Source of the DNA: Chitinophaga barathri | GTDB lineage: Bacteria > Bacteroidota > Bacteroidia > Chitinophagales > Chitinophagaceae | NCBI RefSeq assembly: GCF_003807585.1 | Contig: NZ_RMBX01000001.1 | Span: forward strand, 1-64,000 | Direction: 5' to 3' | DNA: 64,000 nucleotides | Part shown: positions 27,720 to 39,500 of the stretch, piece after piece | How positions within the stretch are numbered: position 1 is the stretch's first letter | How the letters are laid out: each line of letters starts with the position of its first letter | Notes under the pieces: model-generated | Databases searched by the model: none | Seen by the model: only the letters and a program-made list of their open reading frames with translations | Told to the model about the DNA's origin: nothing | Position numbers and translations under genes: made by a program

Positions 27720-29897
27720 TCATTCAAGTATCGCCTGATGCGACTGCCACAGCCTGCTGTACAACGATTTATTCTCCAGCAGCTGCCGATGCGTGCCTTC
27801 CTCCGCCATCGCCCCTTCCTGCAGCACCACGATCTTATCCGCATTCACTACCGTGCTGAGCCGGTGCGCGATCACGATGATGGTTTTCCCTTCGTCGCGC
27901 AGTTGCTGCATCACTTCCTGCACGTATTGATCGGATACGGAATCCAGCGAGGAGGTGGCTTCGTCCAGGATCAGTATTTCGGGATTGCGGTAAAGCGCCC
28001 GCGCGATGGCAATACGCTGCCGCTGGCCGCCGGAGAGATTTACGCCATGCTCGCCCAGTAATGTGTTAAAGCCTTCGGGGAGTTTTTCAATGAACTGGAT
28101 GATGCCCAGCTTTTCCGATATCTGCAGCACCCGCTGCATATCCGGCTCAAATTCACCGACGGCGATGTTTTCCATGACGGTGCCCGCAAACAGGTCTATC
28201 TGTTGCGGCACCACACTCACCTGCCTGCGCAGGCTCTCGTGCTCTATGTACCGGATGTCCAGGTTGCCAATGTGAATGCTGCCTTCGCGGAGCGGGTAAA
28301 TATTTTGTAAAAGGGACATAAGCGTGGATTTCCCGGAGCCGCTCTCCCCTACGATCGCGGTGATCTTCCCTTTCTGTATTTTCATATTGAAATTCCGGAA
28401 TACCTCTACCCTGGTACCATAGCGGAATCCCACGTTCTGGAACACCACATCGCCCACCATGTTTTTTTGCAGCGCTACTTTGTTCCCGCTTTCTTCCTGT
28501 TCCAGGTCCATGATCTCAAACAGGCGGTCCGCAGCAATGAGTGCGTCCTGCATACTCCTGTTCGCCCCGATCAGGCTCATGGCAGGCCCGGTAAAATACC
28601 CGATGATGGCGTAGAAACTCAGCAGTTCGCCCGGGCTCAATTGCCGGTCCATCACAAAATAAGACCCCGCCCAGAGCAGGATCACCACAAAGGCGCTGGT
28701 CACAAACCCGCCGGCATTGCCGATGTACAGGTTGGTCACAGAGGAAGAAAAGATCGTTTTCAACAGCTTTACAAAACGGGTTTCCGTTTTCAGGTTAGCA
28801 TATTCCTCCAGCCCGAAACGTTTGATGGTTGCCACGGAATTGAGCGATTCCACCAGCTGGCTACCCAGCTCCGCATTATCTTCCATCAGCTTGCGCTGCA
28901 TCTTTTTATTCACTTCGTTGCTGATCCAGTAAATGAGCGCATACACGGGCAGAATGGCCAGTACGATCAACGCCAGTTTCCAGTAGTAGGTGAACATCAG
29001 GCCGAAAGAAAACAACACGATGAACACATTCACGACCAGCCCGATGGCCACGTCGTTGATAAATACGCGGATCTTCACCGCGTCGTTGATACGCGAAGTG
29101 ATCTCGCCCACGCGCATGGTATCGAAGAACTGCTGCGGCAGGCGGAGCAGGTGTTTGTAATACCCGAGGATCAGCCGTGCGTCTATCTGCTGGCCGGTTT
29201 TGAGGGCAAATATGCTTTTTAGCTGGCCGATGAATAATTGCAGTACAAGAATGAGCAGCATGATGATGCCCAAAAGATTGAGCAGATTTTTATTCCCTTC
29301 CACCAGCACATTGTCCACGATCTTCTGCACGTAGATAGAAGTGGATAAACCGAGGATGGTATAAATGATCGCGCCGAATAAGGCCTGCAATACCACGGAA
29401 CGGTGCGGCCTGAGCAGGAACCAGAAACGCGCGAGATGGGATGTTTTTTCGTTACCCGCCCTGAAGTCCTCACCGGGCAAAAGCAGCACCAGCACATTGG
29501 TCCATATCTTCTTGAAGGCTTCGTGGGTAAGGGAATGATATTGCCCGTCCGATGGGTCCATGACCACCACATGGGTTTTGGTAACGCGGTAGATCACCAC
29601 GAAATGATGCAGTTGCTCGCGGATGATCACATGGGCGATGGCGGGTTTGGGAATATTAAACAGTGCTTCAAAAGGCCCTTTCACGCCTTTTGCCTGGAAA
29701 CCAAGTTTGGTAGCGGCTTCCACCACGCCGAGCACATTGGTGCCTTTGCTGTCTGTAGCGGCCATCTGGCGGATGCGGGCGACGGGAAGCTGTAAATGGT
29801 GATAGGCTGCGATAGACGCGAGACAGGCCGCCCCGCAATCGCTGATGTCCCGCTGACGGACGCGGGCGCTTTTCTTTAAACGGGTAACATTCGGCAT
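27720..29897 (-). CDS. Peptidase-containing ABC exporter (C39, bacteriocin type)
   Basis: A 725-residue inner-membrane transporter. The N-terminal C39 protease has Cys21 in 'RQRDISDCGAACLASI', His98 in 'EQLHHFVVIY' and Asp114 in 'VVMDPSDG', so it looks active. About six helices follow from residue 160, then an ATPase with Walker A 'VGESGSGKSTLMSL', signature 'LSGGQRQRIAIARAL' and Walker B 'ILILDEATSSLDS'. Such proteins cleave a double-Gly leader and export the peptide with an HlyD-type partner, which lies 3 bp upstream. No precursor peptide is evident nearby. Confidence 0.92.
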   Translation of the reverse strand: MPNVTRLKKSARVRQRDISDCGAACLASIAAYHHLQLPVARIRQMAATDSKGTNVLGVVEAATKLGFQAKGVKGPFEALFNIPKPAIAHVIIREQLHHFVVIYRVTKTHVVVMDPSDGQYHSLTHEAFKKIWTNVLVLLLPGEDFRAGNEKTSHLARFWFLLRPHRSVVLQALFGAIIYTILGLSTSIYVQKIVDNVLVEGNKNLLNLLGIIMLLILVLQLFIGQLKSIFALKTGQQIDARLILGYYKHLLRLPQQFFDTMRVGEITSRINDAVKIRVFINDVAIGLVVNVFIVLFSFGLMFTYYWKLALIVLAILPVYALIYWISNEVNKKMQRKLMEDNAELGSQLVESLNSVATIKRFGLEEYANLKTETRFVKLLKTIFSSSVTNLYIGNAGGFVTSAFVVILLWAGSYFVMDRQLSPGELLSFYAIIGYFTGPAMSLIGANRSMQDALIAADRLFEIMDLEQEESGNKVALQKNMVGDVVFQNVGFRYGTRVEVFRNFNMKIQKGKITAIVGESGSGKSTLMSLLQNIYPLREGSIHIGNLDIRYIEHESLRRQVSVVPQQIDLFAGTVMENIAVGEFEPDMQRVLQISEKLGIIQFIEKLPEGFNTLLGEHGVNLSGGQRQRIAIARALYRNPEILILDEATSSLDSVSDQYVQEVMQQLRDEGKTIIVIAHRLSTVVNADKIVVLQEGAMAEEGTHRQLLENKSLYSRLWQSHQAILE

Positions 29898-29900
29898 TGC

Positions 29901-31049
29901 TTAGTTTTTTGCGGTCGTATTCGGGTTCATCCAATCATCGGTTTTATCATAGAGCAGCTGGAAAAGACTGCGTTTGGTCAGTATAAATCTCGCCTGGAGC
30001 GTCATTCCTTTTTTCAGCTGGCCTTTCACGCCGCGGGCGGTATGCACATCCGTATGATCAAAACGGCAGCGAACTTTAAACACCGGCTGATTGTCCACCA
30101 GTGTAAAATCATTCTCCACACTTTCCACGACGCCATTCACCGTGCCCCATTCGTTGTAATTAAATGCATCCACCTGGAACTTAACGGGCATGCCGGCACG
30201 GAGGTAACCAATGTCTTTGGGAGACACCAGGCATTCAGCCACGAGGTTGCTGTCCGGCGATATGATGCCGATCATTTCCCCGACCTGCAAATACCCACCG
30301 CTGTATTTGCCGGAGAACTGCTGCAGCGTGCCGCTCACGGGGGCTTTGATCAGGTTCCATTCCTTTTGTTTTTCGAGCTGCTGCGCATCTGCCTGGAGGC
30401 GGTTGGTTTCCATTTTATAACGGCTCAGCTCCTCCTGCCAGGCGCTGCGCTGCTGCTGTACGGCAAGGCGGTACATGGCCTGGCTTTTATCGAATTCGTA
30501 TTGTTTGTCGCGCAGTTCCTTTTCGGCGATCACTTTATCCGCAAAGAGTTTTTTATACATTTCCAGGTCGCTTTCCAGCTTGCGGGTAGTGGCCTGCTGT
30601 TCGCTGAGGGAGGAAACAAAACGGCTATATTGCTGCTGGTACAAAGACGTTTGCAGGCCGCTGCCGCCGCCTGCCGCGAGGCGTGTGAGGTCATTGATAT
30701 AACCGGCGCGCTGCTGCAGCTCAAAGGAGGTCTGGCTGAGTTTTGAATTGCTGATATCTTCCTGGAGACGGAGGATGAGCTGTCCTTTTTCGACATGCTG
30801 GCCGTCGCGCACGAGCACTTCTTCGATAGTGCCGGCCACGAGGCTGCGAAGTTCATTTTTTTCCGTTACGGGGCGCACGATGCCGCCGGATTTTACGGAC
30901 ACATCCACCTTAATAAATGGGAGAGCGAGCAGGCTGAGGAGCACTGCGAAGAGAACCGTTGTATAGATCACCTGCGTCCGCACCTGTATGCGTGGAATCC
31001 ACGTCATGGCGGAATGCTCGATGACCTCTACTGGAAATAGCTGAGGCAT
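29901..31049 (-). CDS. HlyD-type membrane fusion protein
   Basis: A 382-residue periplasmic adaptor with one N-terminal helix (VIYTTVLFAVLLSLLALPFI), a biotinyl-lipoyl-like beta domain ('GGIVRPVTEKNELRSLVAGTIEEVLVRDGQHVEKGQLILRL' region), a long coiled coil at about residues 95-215, and the return strand 'LIKAPVSGTLQQF'. It couples the ABC exporter 3 bp downstream to an outer-membrane channel. No TolC gene is in the window. ATG at 31049 is preferred over a TTG two codons upstream. Confidence 0.9.
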   Translation of the reverse strand: MPQLFPVEVIEHSAMTWIPRIQVRTQVIYTTVLFAVLLSLLALPFIKVDVSVKSGGIVRPVTEKNELRSLVAGTIEEVLVRDGQHVEKGQLILRLQEDISNSKLSQTSFELQQRAGYINDLTRLAAGGGSGLQTSLYQQQYSRFVSSLSEQQATTRKLESDLEMYKKLFADKVIAEKELRDKQYEFDKSQAMYRLAVQQQRSAWQEELSRYKMETNRLQADAQQLEKQKEWNLIKAPVSGTLQQFSGKYSGGYLQVGEMIGIISPDSNLVAECLVSPKDIGYLRAGMPVKFQVDAFNYNEWGTVNGVVESVENDFTLVDNQPVFKVRCRFDHTDVHTARGVKGQLKKGMTLQARFILTKRSLFQLLYDKTDDWMNPNTTAKN

Positions 31050-31198
31050 GGGCAAATTTCAATAAATGAAAAATGATGCTTAACGGTTCAAACGGGTTAT
31101 ACAATTGCTTAAAGACATTAGCAATTTAGTATTTATTTTGGAAATTAACTATATCTAAGGCTAACACATTTATAATTTCGTTCTACCACCCTTCCGTA

Positions 31199-31249
31199 TA
31201 GCTGATCGCGTCCATGGTCAATCCAAATGGGCAATAATGTATCTCTTCC
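31199..31249 (-). pseudogene. RHS core fragment B
   Basis: On the minus strand this encodes an 'EIHYCPFGLTMDAISYTE' segment, matching '[18 protein letters not shown]' in the intact RHS gene (complement of 33013-33063). It is only about 17 codons long with no start or stop of its own. Confidence 0.75.
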
Positions 31250-31342
31250 AATTAGTTAAGTGTCTCTGACTCCATATTATTAATCTTTATGGACCTACAA
31301 ATTGCTTATAGAGGGTTAACGAGTTGTATTTTTTCAACTTTA

Positions 31343-31497
31343 GGGTCAATTGAATGCCACTTCCAATCTGTTGGTCATACATCCTCGCGCCATAATCTTA
31401 CCATTTCAAACCACTGCTGCCATTTCCAACAAACTTGTTCTCTGTACTGTAAAGCGCCTTATAATTAATCTGATCCATCAATAATGCGTCTCCTCCG
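31343..31497 (-). pseudogene. RHS core fragment A
   Basis: On the minus strand this reads as 'MDQINYKALYSTENKF', 'NGSSGLKW', a stop codon (TGG-TAA-GAT), then '[12 protein letters not shown]'. It aligns to the intact RHS gene around 32868-33063 with internal deletions of roughly 45 and 20 nt. It is a decayed copy of the last conserved RHS segment, from which a toxin tip would have followed. Confidence 0.85.
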
Positions 31498-31508
31498 GAT
31501 ATGTTATT

Positions 31509-32123
31509 TTAAAATAGTGATTCAAGTACTTTGGACAGATCCGACCGATCTGAAAAGGTAGTTTGAAGATAAAATTCACTGCTTTTTACCTTCATGCGTG
31601 AAAATTGCGATACGGTCGTTTTCTTGCTAGTTATCACCGTTTCATATGGTTTTCTGAGGTGAGCGTCGGAAAAATCCTTTTTATTTAACGCTACGTTCTT
31701 TTCGCCTATTTTTTGCCATTCCCCATTCAGATACCTGTATTTGATCACTCTGTATGTCCCTTTTTTAGCAGGGATGAATAAAAAGTTAAAATACTTCATG
31801 ACCTGGCCCGGCCTCACTTCTTCCACAACTTTCCACTCACGTTCGTCATAAACATTCTCATTTCTGACCGTTTCAAGGAATTGATACCTGATTGAGTTGG
31901 AATTAACAGCACTATCTTCAATTTCCCAAAACACGACCATTGCTTCTCCGGCATCCTGGAGCAGAAAACGTTCATATTCAGATTCGCCATGGGCTTTGGC
32001 TACTTCGATGGAAGCGAGCGTGGAAGTGTTCCATTCTACAAATAGCTTGTCGCTATTCCAGTCTTCAACGAATGAATAACTTCCAAATATTATCATCGAA
32101 AGAAAAAAATACCTGATCAACAT
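31509..32123 (-). CDS. Putative immunity protein of the RHS toxin
   Basis: A 204-residue protein with an N-terminal signal or anchor (MLIRYFFLSMIIFGSYSF) and a mixed alpha/beta body. I do not recognise a family. It begins 9 bp after the stop of the RHS-metallopeptidase gene on the same strand and is AT-rich like the toxin tip, which is the usual place and base composition of a cognate immunity gene. An exported immunity protein would fit a toxin that arrives in the periplasm. The role is inference from position only. Confidence 0.5.
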   Translation of the reverse strand: MLIRYFFLSMIIFGSYSFVEDWNSDKLFVEWNTSTLASIEVAKAHGESEYERFLLQDAGEAMVVFWEIEDSAVNSNSIRYQFLETVRNENVYDEREWKVVEEVRPGQVMKYFNFLFIPAKKGTYRVIKYRYLNGEWQKIGEKNVALNKKDFSDAHLRKPYETVITSKKTTVSQFSRMKVKSSEFYLQTTFSDRSDLSKVLESLF

Positions 32124-32132
32124 ATTTTGGAT

Positions 32133-35100
32133 TTATTGGCTTAATACTGATCTTTTCATTGTTGGCTGCGATTGCACCGGCGCTGTATATTTCTGCGGGT
32201 AAATCTTCTGAAAGTAAGATGGAAGAGCCCGGAGTTTAAACTGATGTTCCGCTCTGATCATATTTTCCTTTGTACGGGTGGGCAGTTCTTCCTTCGGCAG
32301 TGTTCCTTTTATTCCTCTGTCATCATCAGGATCATAGCGCTGTCTGTCAGTGCTGACATCATGCGTTCCGTTTATATTATTCTCCGCATGTATCAATTCG
32401 TGCGCGAGCCCGATAAATGACGGAAGTCCCCCTGTTGTGCCATCTTCGTTTCTTACATAATTTCCATCCGTGTTGCTAGTATTATAATTTATCGCTGTTC
32501 CAGAACCTTTGGAAGGGTCTGAAGCGTCTTTAGAACTTACCGGAGTAGCCTGGTTGTCCGGCCCATCGTTAATCGTCGTCACATGTCCGGATTCAATCAG
32601 ACCAGATACCATTGAGGTGCCTACCTGTTTTGCCAAACCTTCAACTTTTTCTCCTTTCACTTCAATTACCTTATCACCGTCATATGTCAGTTTGTTACTA
32701 GTGAGTTGCTGCAAGTCAGCTAAAGTATTTTTCTTGAATTCTTCGGTGCCTTTAACGATAATATCAGTCGGCCCCATCCCATCCGGATCGATAAACCGAA
32801 GCGGATTGTCAAAAGCGTAGTTAAAAGGTGAGTGCCTGCGCATTTGATCAGCCAGCGGATCAATCACATGCCATCTTCCTATCTGCTGATCATACATTCT
32901 CGCACCATAGTCGTACCATTCAAGTCCACTGCCGCCATTGCCAGTAAACTCCTTATTCTGCAACTCCTTCCCATTATACTGGAACTTGTTCTCTGTCCGG
33001 TACAGCGCTTTGTAACTGATCTGGTCCATCACCAACCCAAACGGATAATAATGCGTCTCCTCCATCACCGGCCCCGGGTTGGTGATCACCACCAGGTTGT
33101 CAAACAACACATCCTGCGGGCTTTCATTGCTGGTATACACATACAAAAATCCGCTCTTCTTCATCACCGTCTTGTCCTGCGCCAGCGTTTGCAGTTCATC
33201 CGGTGTGGCCTGCACCTGTTTCACCCCACTGTTGTCTTCCACCAAATTAAACTGTTCGTCGAACAATACAAAATTCAGGTAAGCCTTCGGCCGCTGCGGA
33301 TTGGCCGCCTCAGGGTCTTTGTCTTTTAACCGCTGGTAGGTATCATTAAAGTCATTGTTGAAGGGCGTATTGTTCACAGCGGTAGCCGCTGAGGCGTGAC
33401 CCGGCTCCGCCGGCGATTGTCCCTGGCCAAAAGCAGCGATCAATGCATTCAGCATGTCCTGCGCCGGGGCTGCCTTTTTGTTTTGCGGCATTGGGCCCGA
33501 TTTATAGAAGGCCTTCGCCCCTATCTGGATCGTATCACCCGCCATCACTTTCAGTACCAGGCTCGGCCCGATCTTTTTGTCCGGGTTGTCACCGTTCAGT
33601 TTTGAGACAAAGCCATTCTCCTCTGTGGTGGCATCCTCTGGGTAACCAGTCGGTTTGGAAGCGCGGGTAGCATCGATATTGCTGAATAGGGCGTTTTCTT
33701 TGGCAGCACTCTCCGGCTCCATACTGGCCAGGTAGGTGGTAAAATCCTGCTGATCGGTAAGTACCGTGCGGACGTTGCCCAGGTGATCTTTCAGGAAATA
33801 ATCGTAATAATACGCCACCGGCTGCCCCGTTTTGTAGCCCGTGCGGATGCGGCCCTCTTCATGGGAGACGAACCGCAGGCTGTCCTGCTCGTACACGAAG
33901 CCGCCGGTATAGTCAGTCGTGGTGATTTTTACAATCCCAGCCGTACTGCTGTCAGTTACCGTTTTACGATGTTTAATACCTGCCGCATCGTACTGGTAGG
34001 CGATGTTACCTTTGCCAATGATATGGATATATTCCGGCAGGTTCAGGTGGTTGTACCGGATCGTATCGATCAGTTTGTTATTGTCTTTGAACATGTTGCC
34101 GTCCACGTCGTAAGCGTAGTCTGTTGCCTGGTTATAGGTGACTTCTTTAAAATCTCCCAGGGTGGATGCAGGATCATTGGCATCATCCTTTACGGCTTTG
34201 AGCTTGTTAGATGCCGGGTGATAATCGTAGACCAGGTTGTCGATTACAGGACTGCCAGTGCCTCTACGGCCGTATTGCACCATTTTCAGGATGTTGCCGT
34301 TGGCGTCGTAGGCCATGGTGGGCGTAGCCCCATCTCCCATCAGCACACTGTAATTGTAATTAGCCGATATGTCCCAGGTGGTGGAAGTACCTACCTGTTG
34401 ATTAAAGTCTGCCTTCAGCAACCGGTTGGCTTTATCATAGGCAAAACCATAGGCACGCGCCACCGTATCGTTGGATCCTCTCCATTTTGTGCCGGCGATA
34501 TTACCGTTCAATTCCCGGTTCTGGAAACCGTAGTCGTAGTTCAGCTCCTGGCCAAAGAAGTGGTTGCCGCTTGCGTTGGTTACATAGTTCTTATTGATCG
34601 CACGCAGCCAGCCACGGATATTGTATTCGTATTCAAGCGTTTCAATATTGGCGCCAGTGCTTTTCTTTAATGCTTTGTTGCTCAGCTGGCCCAGCGCATC
34701 ATAGGTATTTTGCGCAATGATATATTCAGTGCCTGCGTTGAGTTGTTTGCCGATCTTCATCACCCTGCCTGCATGATCATATTCCATCCGCGTGATCAGC
34801 CGCGTATTGGGGGTAACCGCACTGCGCTGGTTGGTGTGATGATGTGCGCTCACCAGCAGTTGCCCGCCGAAGTCGTACATATTCGTCACTACATCCACGC
34901 CGCCGCCGATGTTGTCGCTCAGCACCTGCTGCACACGGCCTTTGTCATTATAATAGGTCGTGGTCACCAGCCATTGCTCGGTATCCAATACCCTTACTTT
35001 GGAGCCGGTTAACAGGCCTTTGGTAAGGCTGGATGCCGTGGTGGGGCGCTCTTCGTAAAAAGGCCCGGTGCCCAGCGGAGCCGGTAGTTCTGTGGTAGTA

Positions 35101-36581
35101 TAATATGTAGCGTTAGCGTTCTTTTTCCCTGCGTAAGTATAATTATCGTAATAAGTATAAGTCAATGCGTAGAGTTTGGCAGGGTCCAGCGCCGGCAGCG
35201 GATTGCTGGCTATTACCGTATCAGTTCGGAGTAAGGCTGTAGGGTCGATCTCCAGTGTCACGTCCCCGCTCTGCACGTCAAATTCCGGCAGCGCCGTTAT
35301 ACTTACACGGGCCTTATAGGCGGCACGACCGTCATGGCTGTTTACCACCAGGTCATCTTCCACCGGGACGGTCTTGGTAATCGTCTGGGTGGTGGTGACG
35401 GCATTCAGTTGGGTTCTCAGCGTAGCCACGGGAGTGGTCGTCTCGTACAACGCCGTCATTGTAGGGCGGTTCAGTTCATCGTACAGGGTAGTCAGCCACT
35501 GGTTAGTAGCCCGCAACTTGCCATCCTGGGAAAATACCAGCCGGTCCCGGATGTCGTAGACCATCAGGACCGGTTCCGTGCCCGGCACCTGTTTGAGGAT
35601 CATCCGGCTGCGGCGGTCATATTCATACCTGAAACACAGTTCCTTGCGAAAAGCGGCATTTGCCAGGCTCCAGCCGGTCCCCATCAGTGTTTCCACCGCT
35701 TTGGGGGGTAGTACGTAGCGGAGGTTATTCAGATCATCGTATACATAATAGGTATTGAGCCAGCCGAGATGCGCCGTGCCCGGGGTAGCCGAAATCTGGA
35801 CCCGTTTCAGGACCACCAGGCCGGATTTATTCTTGAACTCAATGACTTTATTGCCAGCTTCATCGGTGGTGATATTTTTGTACAGCTCCCCTGCTCCATA
35901 GTGAAGGGTACTGGCAGGTACACTGCCATCGGCAGCCGCAATCGTCCAGATCCTTACCGAATCCGCCACTGCATTTACCAGGTATTGCTGCCCAACGCCT
36001 ACACCGGAACCAGCCCAGCTATTGCCGGCCGCCATGCTTTTAGTCACACGGTTTAGCGGAGAGGCTTCAAACTCCGTTTTGTTATAAAACACCTGTTCTC
36101 CCGGAAAAGGCGCTGTTCCGGAGGTGGGTGCGTAAAAGTTCTTCTGATCCGTAAAGGGATTGGTCTTAAAGGCGCCGTCTGTGGCTGCCGAAGTATACGG
36201 CAAATACTGAAACTGCTCGCGGCCGAAGGCATCATAGACAACCGGGGCTACAATATCCGTTTGAGCCGGAGAGCCTTTGCGGGTTACCGTTTGTAACGGT
36301 CGGCCCAGGCCGTCGATGTACTGTGTGGCTTGCCGCACGTTTTTTACGTCCGTCTCAGCGGTGACCGCTGCTGGATCTGAGAGTGCTTTCGCAGGCTCCC
36401 AGGTACGGATATAATTCAATTTTATGCCAGCGCCATAAGCAGCAGGAACGGGGTTTACCGTCACTGTAGGCGCCGCGGGTTGCGTCTGGGTATTGGGTTT
36501 CTGCGCAATGGCCGTTATGCCCGGCAGAAAAATTATAACAACAAAAAGAAGATATATATATCGTTTCATTGGACTCGGCAT
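32133..36581 (-). CDS. RHS protein with DUF6443 N-terminus and M91-like metallopeptidase tip
   Basis: A 1482-residue secreted protein. A Sec signal ([22 protein letters not shown]) is followed by DUF6443 ('[19 protein letters not shown]'), many YD repeats and the RHS core ('[27 protein letters not shown]', then '[15 protein letters not shown]'). After the core at about residue 1265 the C-terminal 218 residues form a separate AT-richer domain with HELIH (1394-1398) in '[18 protein letters not shown]' and a later '[22 protein letters not shown]', resembling NleD/M91 zinc metallopeptidases. It overlaps the upstream gene by one base (TAATG); a second ATG at 36569 would also give the signal peptide. 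Confidence 0.85.
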   Translation of the reverse strand: MPSPMKRYIYLLFVVIIFLPGITAIAQKPNTQTQPAAPTVTVNPVPAAYGAGIKLNYIRTWEPAKALSDPAAVTAETDVKNVRQATQYIDGLGRPLQTVTRKGSPAQTDIVAPVVYDAFGREQFQYLPYTSAATDGAFKTNPFTDQKNFYAPTSGTAPFPGEQVFYNKTEFEASPLNRVTKSMAAGNSWAGSGVGVGQQYLVNAVADSVRIWTIAAADGSVPASTLHYGAGELYKNITTDEAGNKVIEFKNKSGLVVLKRVQISATPGTAHLGWLNTYYVYDDLNNLRYVLPPKAVETLMGTGWSLANAAFRKELCFRYEYDRRSRMILKQVPGTEPVLMVYDIRDRLVFSQDGKLRATNQWLTTLYDELNRPTMTALYETTTPVATLRTQLNAVTTTQTITKTVPVEDDLVVNSHDGRAAYKARVSITALPEFDVQSGDVTLEIDPTALLRTDTVIASNPLPALDPAKLYALTYTYYDNYTYAGKKNANATYYTTTELPAPLGTGPFYEERPTTASSLTKGLLTGSKVRVLDTEQWLVTTTYYNDKGRVQQVLSDNIGGGVDVVTNMYDFGGQLLVSAHHHTNQRSAVTPNTRLITRMEYDHAGRVMKIGKQLNAGTEYIIAQNTYDALGQLSNKALKKSTGANIETLEYEYNIRGWLRAINKNYVTNASGNHFFGQELNYDYGFQNRELNGNIAGTKWRGSNDTVARAYGFAYDKANRLLKADFNQQVGTSTTWDISANYNYSVLMGDGATPTMAYDANGNILKMVQYGRRGTGSPVIDNLVYDYHPASNKLKAVKDDANDPASTLGDFKEVTYNQATDYAYDVDGNMFKDNNKLIDTIRYNHLNLPEYIHIIGKGNIAYQYDAAGIKHRKTVTDSSTAGIVKITTTDYTGGFVYEQDSLRFVSHEEGRIRTGYKTGQPVAYYYDYFLKDHLGNVRTVLTDQQDFTTYLASMEPESAAKENALFSNIDATRASKPTGYPEDATTEENGFVSKLNGDNPDKKIGPSLVLKVMAGDTIQIGAKAFYKSGPMPQNKKAAPAQDMLNALIAAFGQGQSPAEPGHASAATAVNNTPFNNDFNDTYQRLKDKDPEAANPQRPKAYLNFVLFDEQFNLVEDNSGVKQVQATPDELQTLAQDKTVMKKSGFLYVYTSNESPQDVLFDNLVVITNPGPVMEETHYYPFGLVMDQISYKALYRTENKFQYNGKELQNKEFTGNGGSGLEWYDYGARMYDQQIGRWHVIDPLADQMRRHSPFNYAFDNPLRFIDPDGMGPTDIIVKGTEEFKKNTLADLQQLTSNKLTYDGDKVIEVKGEKVEGLAKQVGTSMVSGLIESGHVTTINDGPDNQATPVSSKDASDPSKGSGTAINYNTSNTDGNYVRNEDGTTGGLPSFIGLAHELIHAENNINGTHDVSTDRQRYDPDDDRGIKGTLPKEELPTRTKENMIRAEHQFKLRALPSYFQKIYPQKYTAPVQSQPTMKRSVLSQ

Positions 36582-39500
36582 TAGGGGTTAACATTATACT
36601 GGTAATCAAATTGCTTCACGATCTTGCCATCCTGGTCACGGATAAGTTTCAATTCATTAAAATCATTATACTCATAGTAGACTGTCTTACCACTGGCATC
36701 CGTTTCACTGCTTATACCTACCATATAAACATATGAACGTGTGATCATCTGGGCATTTTTTGGATGCACCCTTACCTCATCTACCCATACCCCATCATTG
36801 ATGACCTGTTGTGTTCCTGTATAGGTTCTTTCCTTATAAAGCCAGGCTCCGCCAGCGGATGTTTTATACCAATAACTCAATAGGTATTCCTTGGTGTTCG
36901 GCGGTGTAAAACTGACCGTAAAACTGCCTTCTTTGATTCTCCTTCCCGTCTTCGCGCCTGCCTGCAAAGTACCCGTGTTTCCCCCTTCTTCAAAACTCTC
37001 ATAATAAAATTCATTGGGCTGTGCATTGCTAACTTCAGCTACCGGATACTGGTCCGAATACCCCCATTTATAAGACATTGGAACATCACTTTCTTTGGAT
37101 TGGCTTAACAACTGTCCCTTATCTGAGTAGGCATGATATCTCAGACGGGTTTCCATGCTTCCGTTGCCTGTTTTCACCTGAACGTAACCAGGAAGCTGTA
37201 TACCGGACGAGGTAACATAAACGGCTTTCAGCGTCTGCCTATGCGTGGCGCCAACTGTCTGAACCTGCTCTATCAATGCTGATATATGGTTTTTTGCCAC
37301 CATCTGCACACATACCGGGTCCGACGGGAAATCGTAAGGATATTTGAAGGTTGTACTAACGGTCTGGCCTCTGCTGTCAATTATATCCCTTCCTGTGATC
37401 TGCAGCCGCACAGGATGGTCGTACTTAAGATAACTTGTTTCTACCAGCGGAACGTCTCCCGCGGTTTGCGAATAGGTAGTTACCTTTTCATCAACCTGGT
37501 GCCAGAACTGTGACTCCAGCCGATAAAAACTGACACCCCTGAACGTATAGGCGTTATAATGCTGGCCGAAAATAATAACATGCCAGATCGCGGACGGGGG
37601 CACTTTCATTCCAAAAGCAAAATAATTCCTGTTATTGTCAGGTACGTATAGCTTCTCCGTTTCATTCACCCGGGTATAACTGCCGTTCACCTCTTCTTTG
37701 AATACCGTCTGTTTTCTCTCCAATCCATTCCCAAGACTCGGCCTGGTAGGCACATTGGGGAGAAAGGGTATAGGAAGCCCATCTGGCGTATTATGATATT
37801 CATAAGTTGTTTTCCCCAGGCCAGGCACAATCTCGTCAACTGCGGAATAACCGACAGAATTCCCCATTGCCGAATTGCTGAAAGGGACAAACGGGGAAGT
37901 CGTTCTGGTAAAATAGGTCCCTCTTACCGGATTGAAGGGAGTGGTTTCACATTGCCGCTCTGCATCTTCTTTGAATTCATAGATAGGGGTGACCATTAAA
38001 GCACCAGAAGATTTATTTACTCCGTTGATCAACGTTTTATACTCGAACCGCTTTTGCCTGTCATTATTATGGCTAATACCATCATAGGCGAGCATTGATT
38101 TGATGCGCAAGCCGCCTCCAAGATCGGTATCCAGATGAATGGTATCCCTGTAACTCCATGATATCAGCAGTTTCGCTGCCAGGTTCCCCTCCGCCAGAAC
38201 AGTGAATTTGTATGTGCCGGCAGGCAGACTCACGTCAACCGTCTCGCTTATGCCCGACCATTGTGCATCAGAAGCCAGCGTATGCCCCAACCATTGCGAG
38301 AATGGCGGAGTAACGCCCACCGATGTAATATTGACAAAATCATATTCCCAGGTTTCGCCTTCGGGTATGCATGGATTTTCCAGTGTCCCCCGGCATGTAA
38401 GTGTTTTAGTTAGCTGTATGCTGGCCGGCTGAGGAAATGTGACCGTAATAGTATCCGGAATGGGACTTTGCTGACCAGATTCCGGCCCCCATTTTTCCCG
38501 GAAAGCCTCTCCGGTGCTAGTTACAATCTTTGAAATATTACCGTAATACTCGTTTGTTTCATATTCAAAATGAGTAGTCCCTCCAGTAGGGTATTTTATT
38601 TCGGTCAGTATGCAGGCCTGGTTATATGACGGGTTCGGCTCTCGGTTCGCACCAAGATAATCCCTCATCGTTCCATTTTGAAGCCTCACAGAAGTAGCAG
38701 GTATTAATGTACCATTCAGGGAAACATCACCATAACGGTTATCATTCACCGTTTCATTTGGCGCATTATTAAAATACCCCCAATGATCAATTCTTTTGGA
38801 ATCTTTTGCAGGCAATGCAAGACTGTTATAGGAGAACTCATGTGGCGGCCTTGGAACCGTCCCCGTGGTTTCAGTAACCGCCAGCAGCTTCAGGCGTTTG
38901 GTCTTATAGTCAGTCCCACCAAAATAAGAATAAGTGAGCGATTGCCTTTTGATCACCTTTGAATCGGCCGTGACAACAATCTCATCCAGCTTCTTCGCAT
39001 AGGTAAGCGGAGCTGCCCCCGGCACGGGCTCAATATCCGTCCTGTTGCTTAAAACAAATTCCACTTTACCGTTAGGGAATATAATCTCCTTCAGATATAC
39101 ATCCTGGGTTTCAGTTGATGTGGTGAAATAATCAAAAATATTCGGGGTAAGAATGCAAAAAGGATTATCCATTGTTGTTTCAACGAGCTGACTTTTGGTC
39201 TGGGACCTGGAAAAAATACGTCTTGTACCACGCCCCACCAGGCTTGCATTTTCATAGTTAAATTGTACCCTGGCGCCGGTTACCGAAACGATACTGTCCA
39301 GGTACCATGATAACACCACTTCCTCCGGAATGCCGTCCAGCACATGTTGATCAGCCAGGAATTCATCCCTGTCACCCGCTGTACGGGAAACCGACTTCTC
39401 TTGTGTACCAAAATAGTATTTCGTTCCTGTTTCGTCTGTTACCGTCCATTTGTAAGTCTGCGCAACCGACGAATAAGACGCTTCAAACTGCAAGTCTGCT

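Larger units (their letters stand above)
31050..31508. other. AT-rich stretch with RHS remnants
   Basis: About 460 bp without an intact gene. It presumably holds the promoter of the HlyD-ABC pair at its left end (AT-rich 31100-31170) and two decayed RHS fragments. No double-Gly leader peptide is visible on either strand. Confidence 0.6.
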
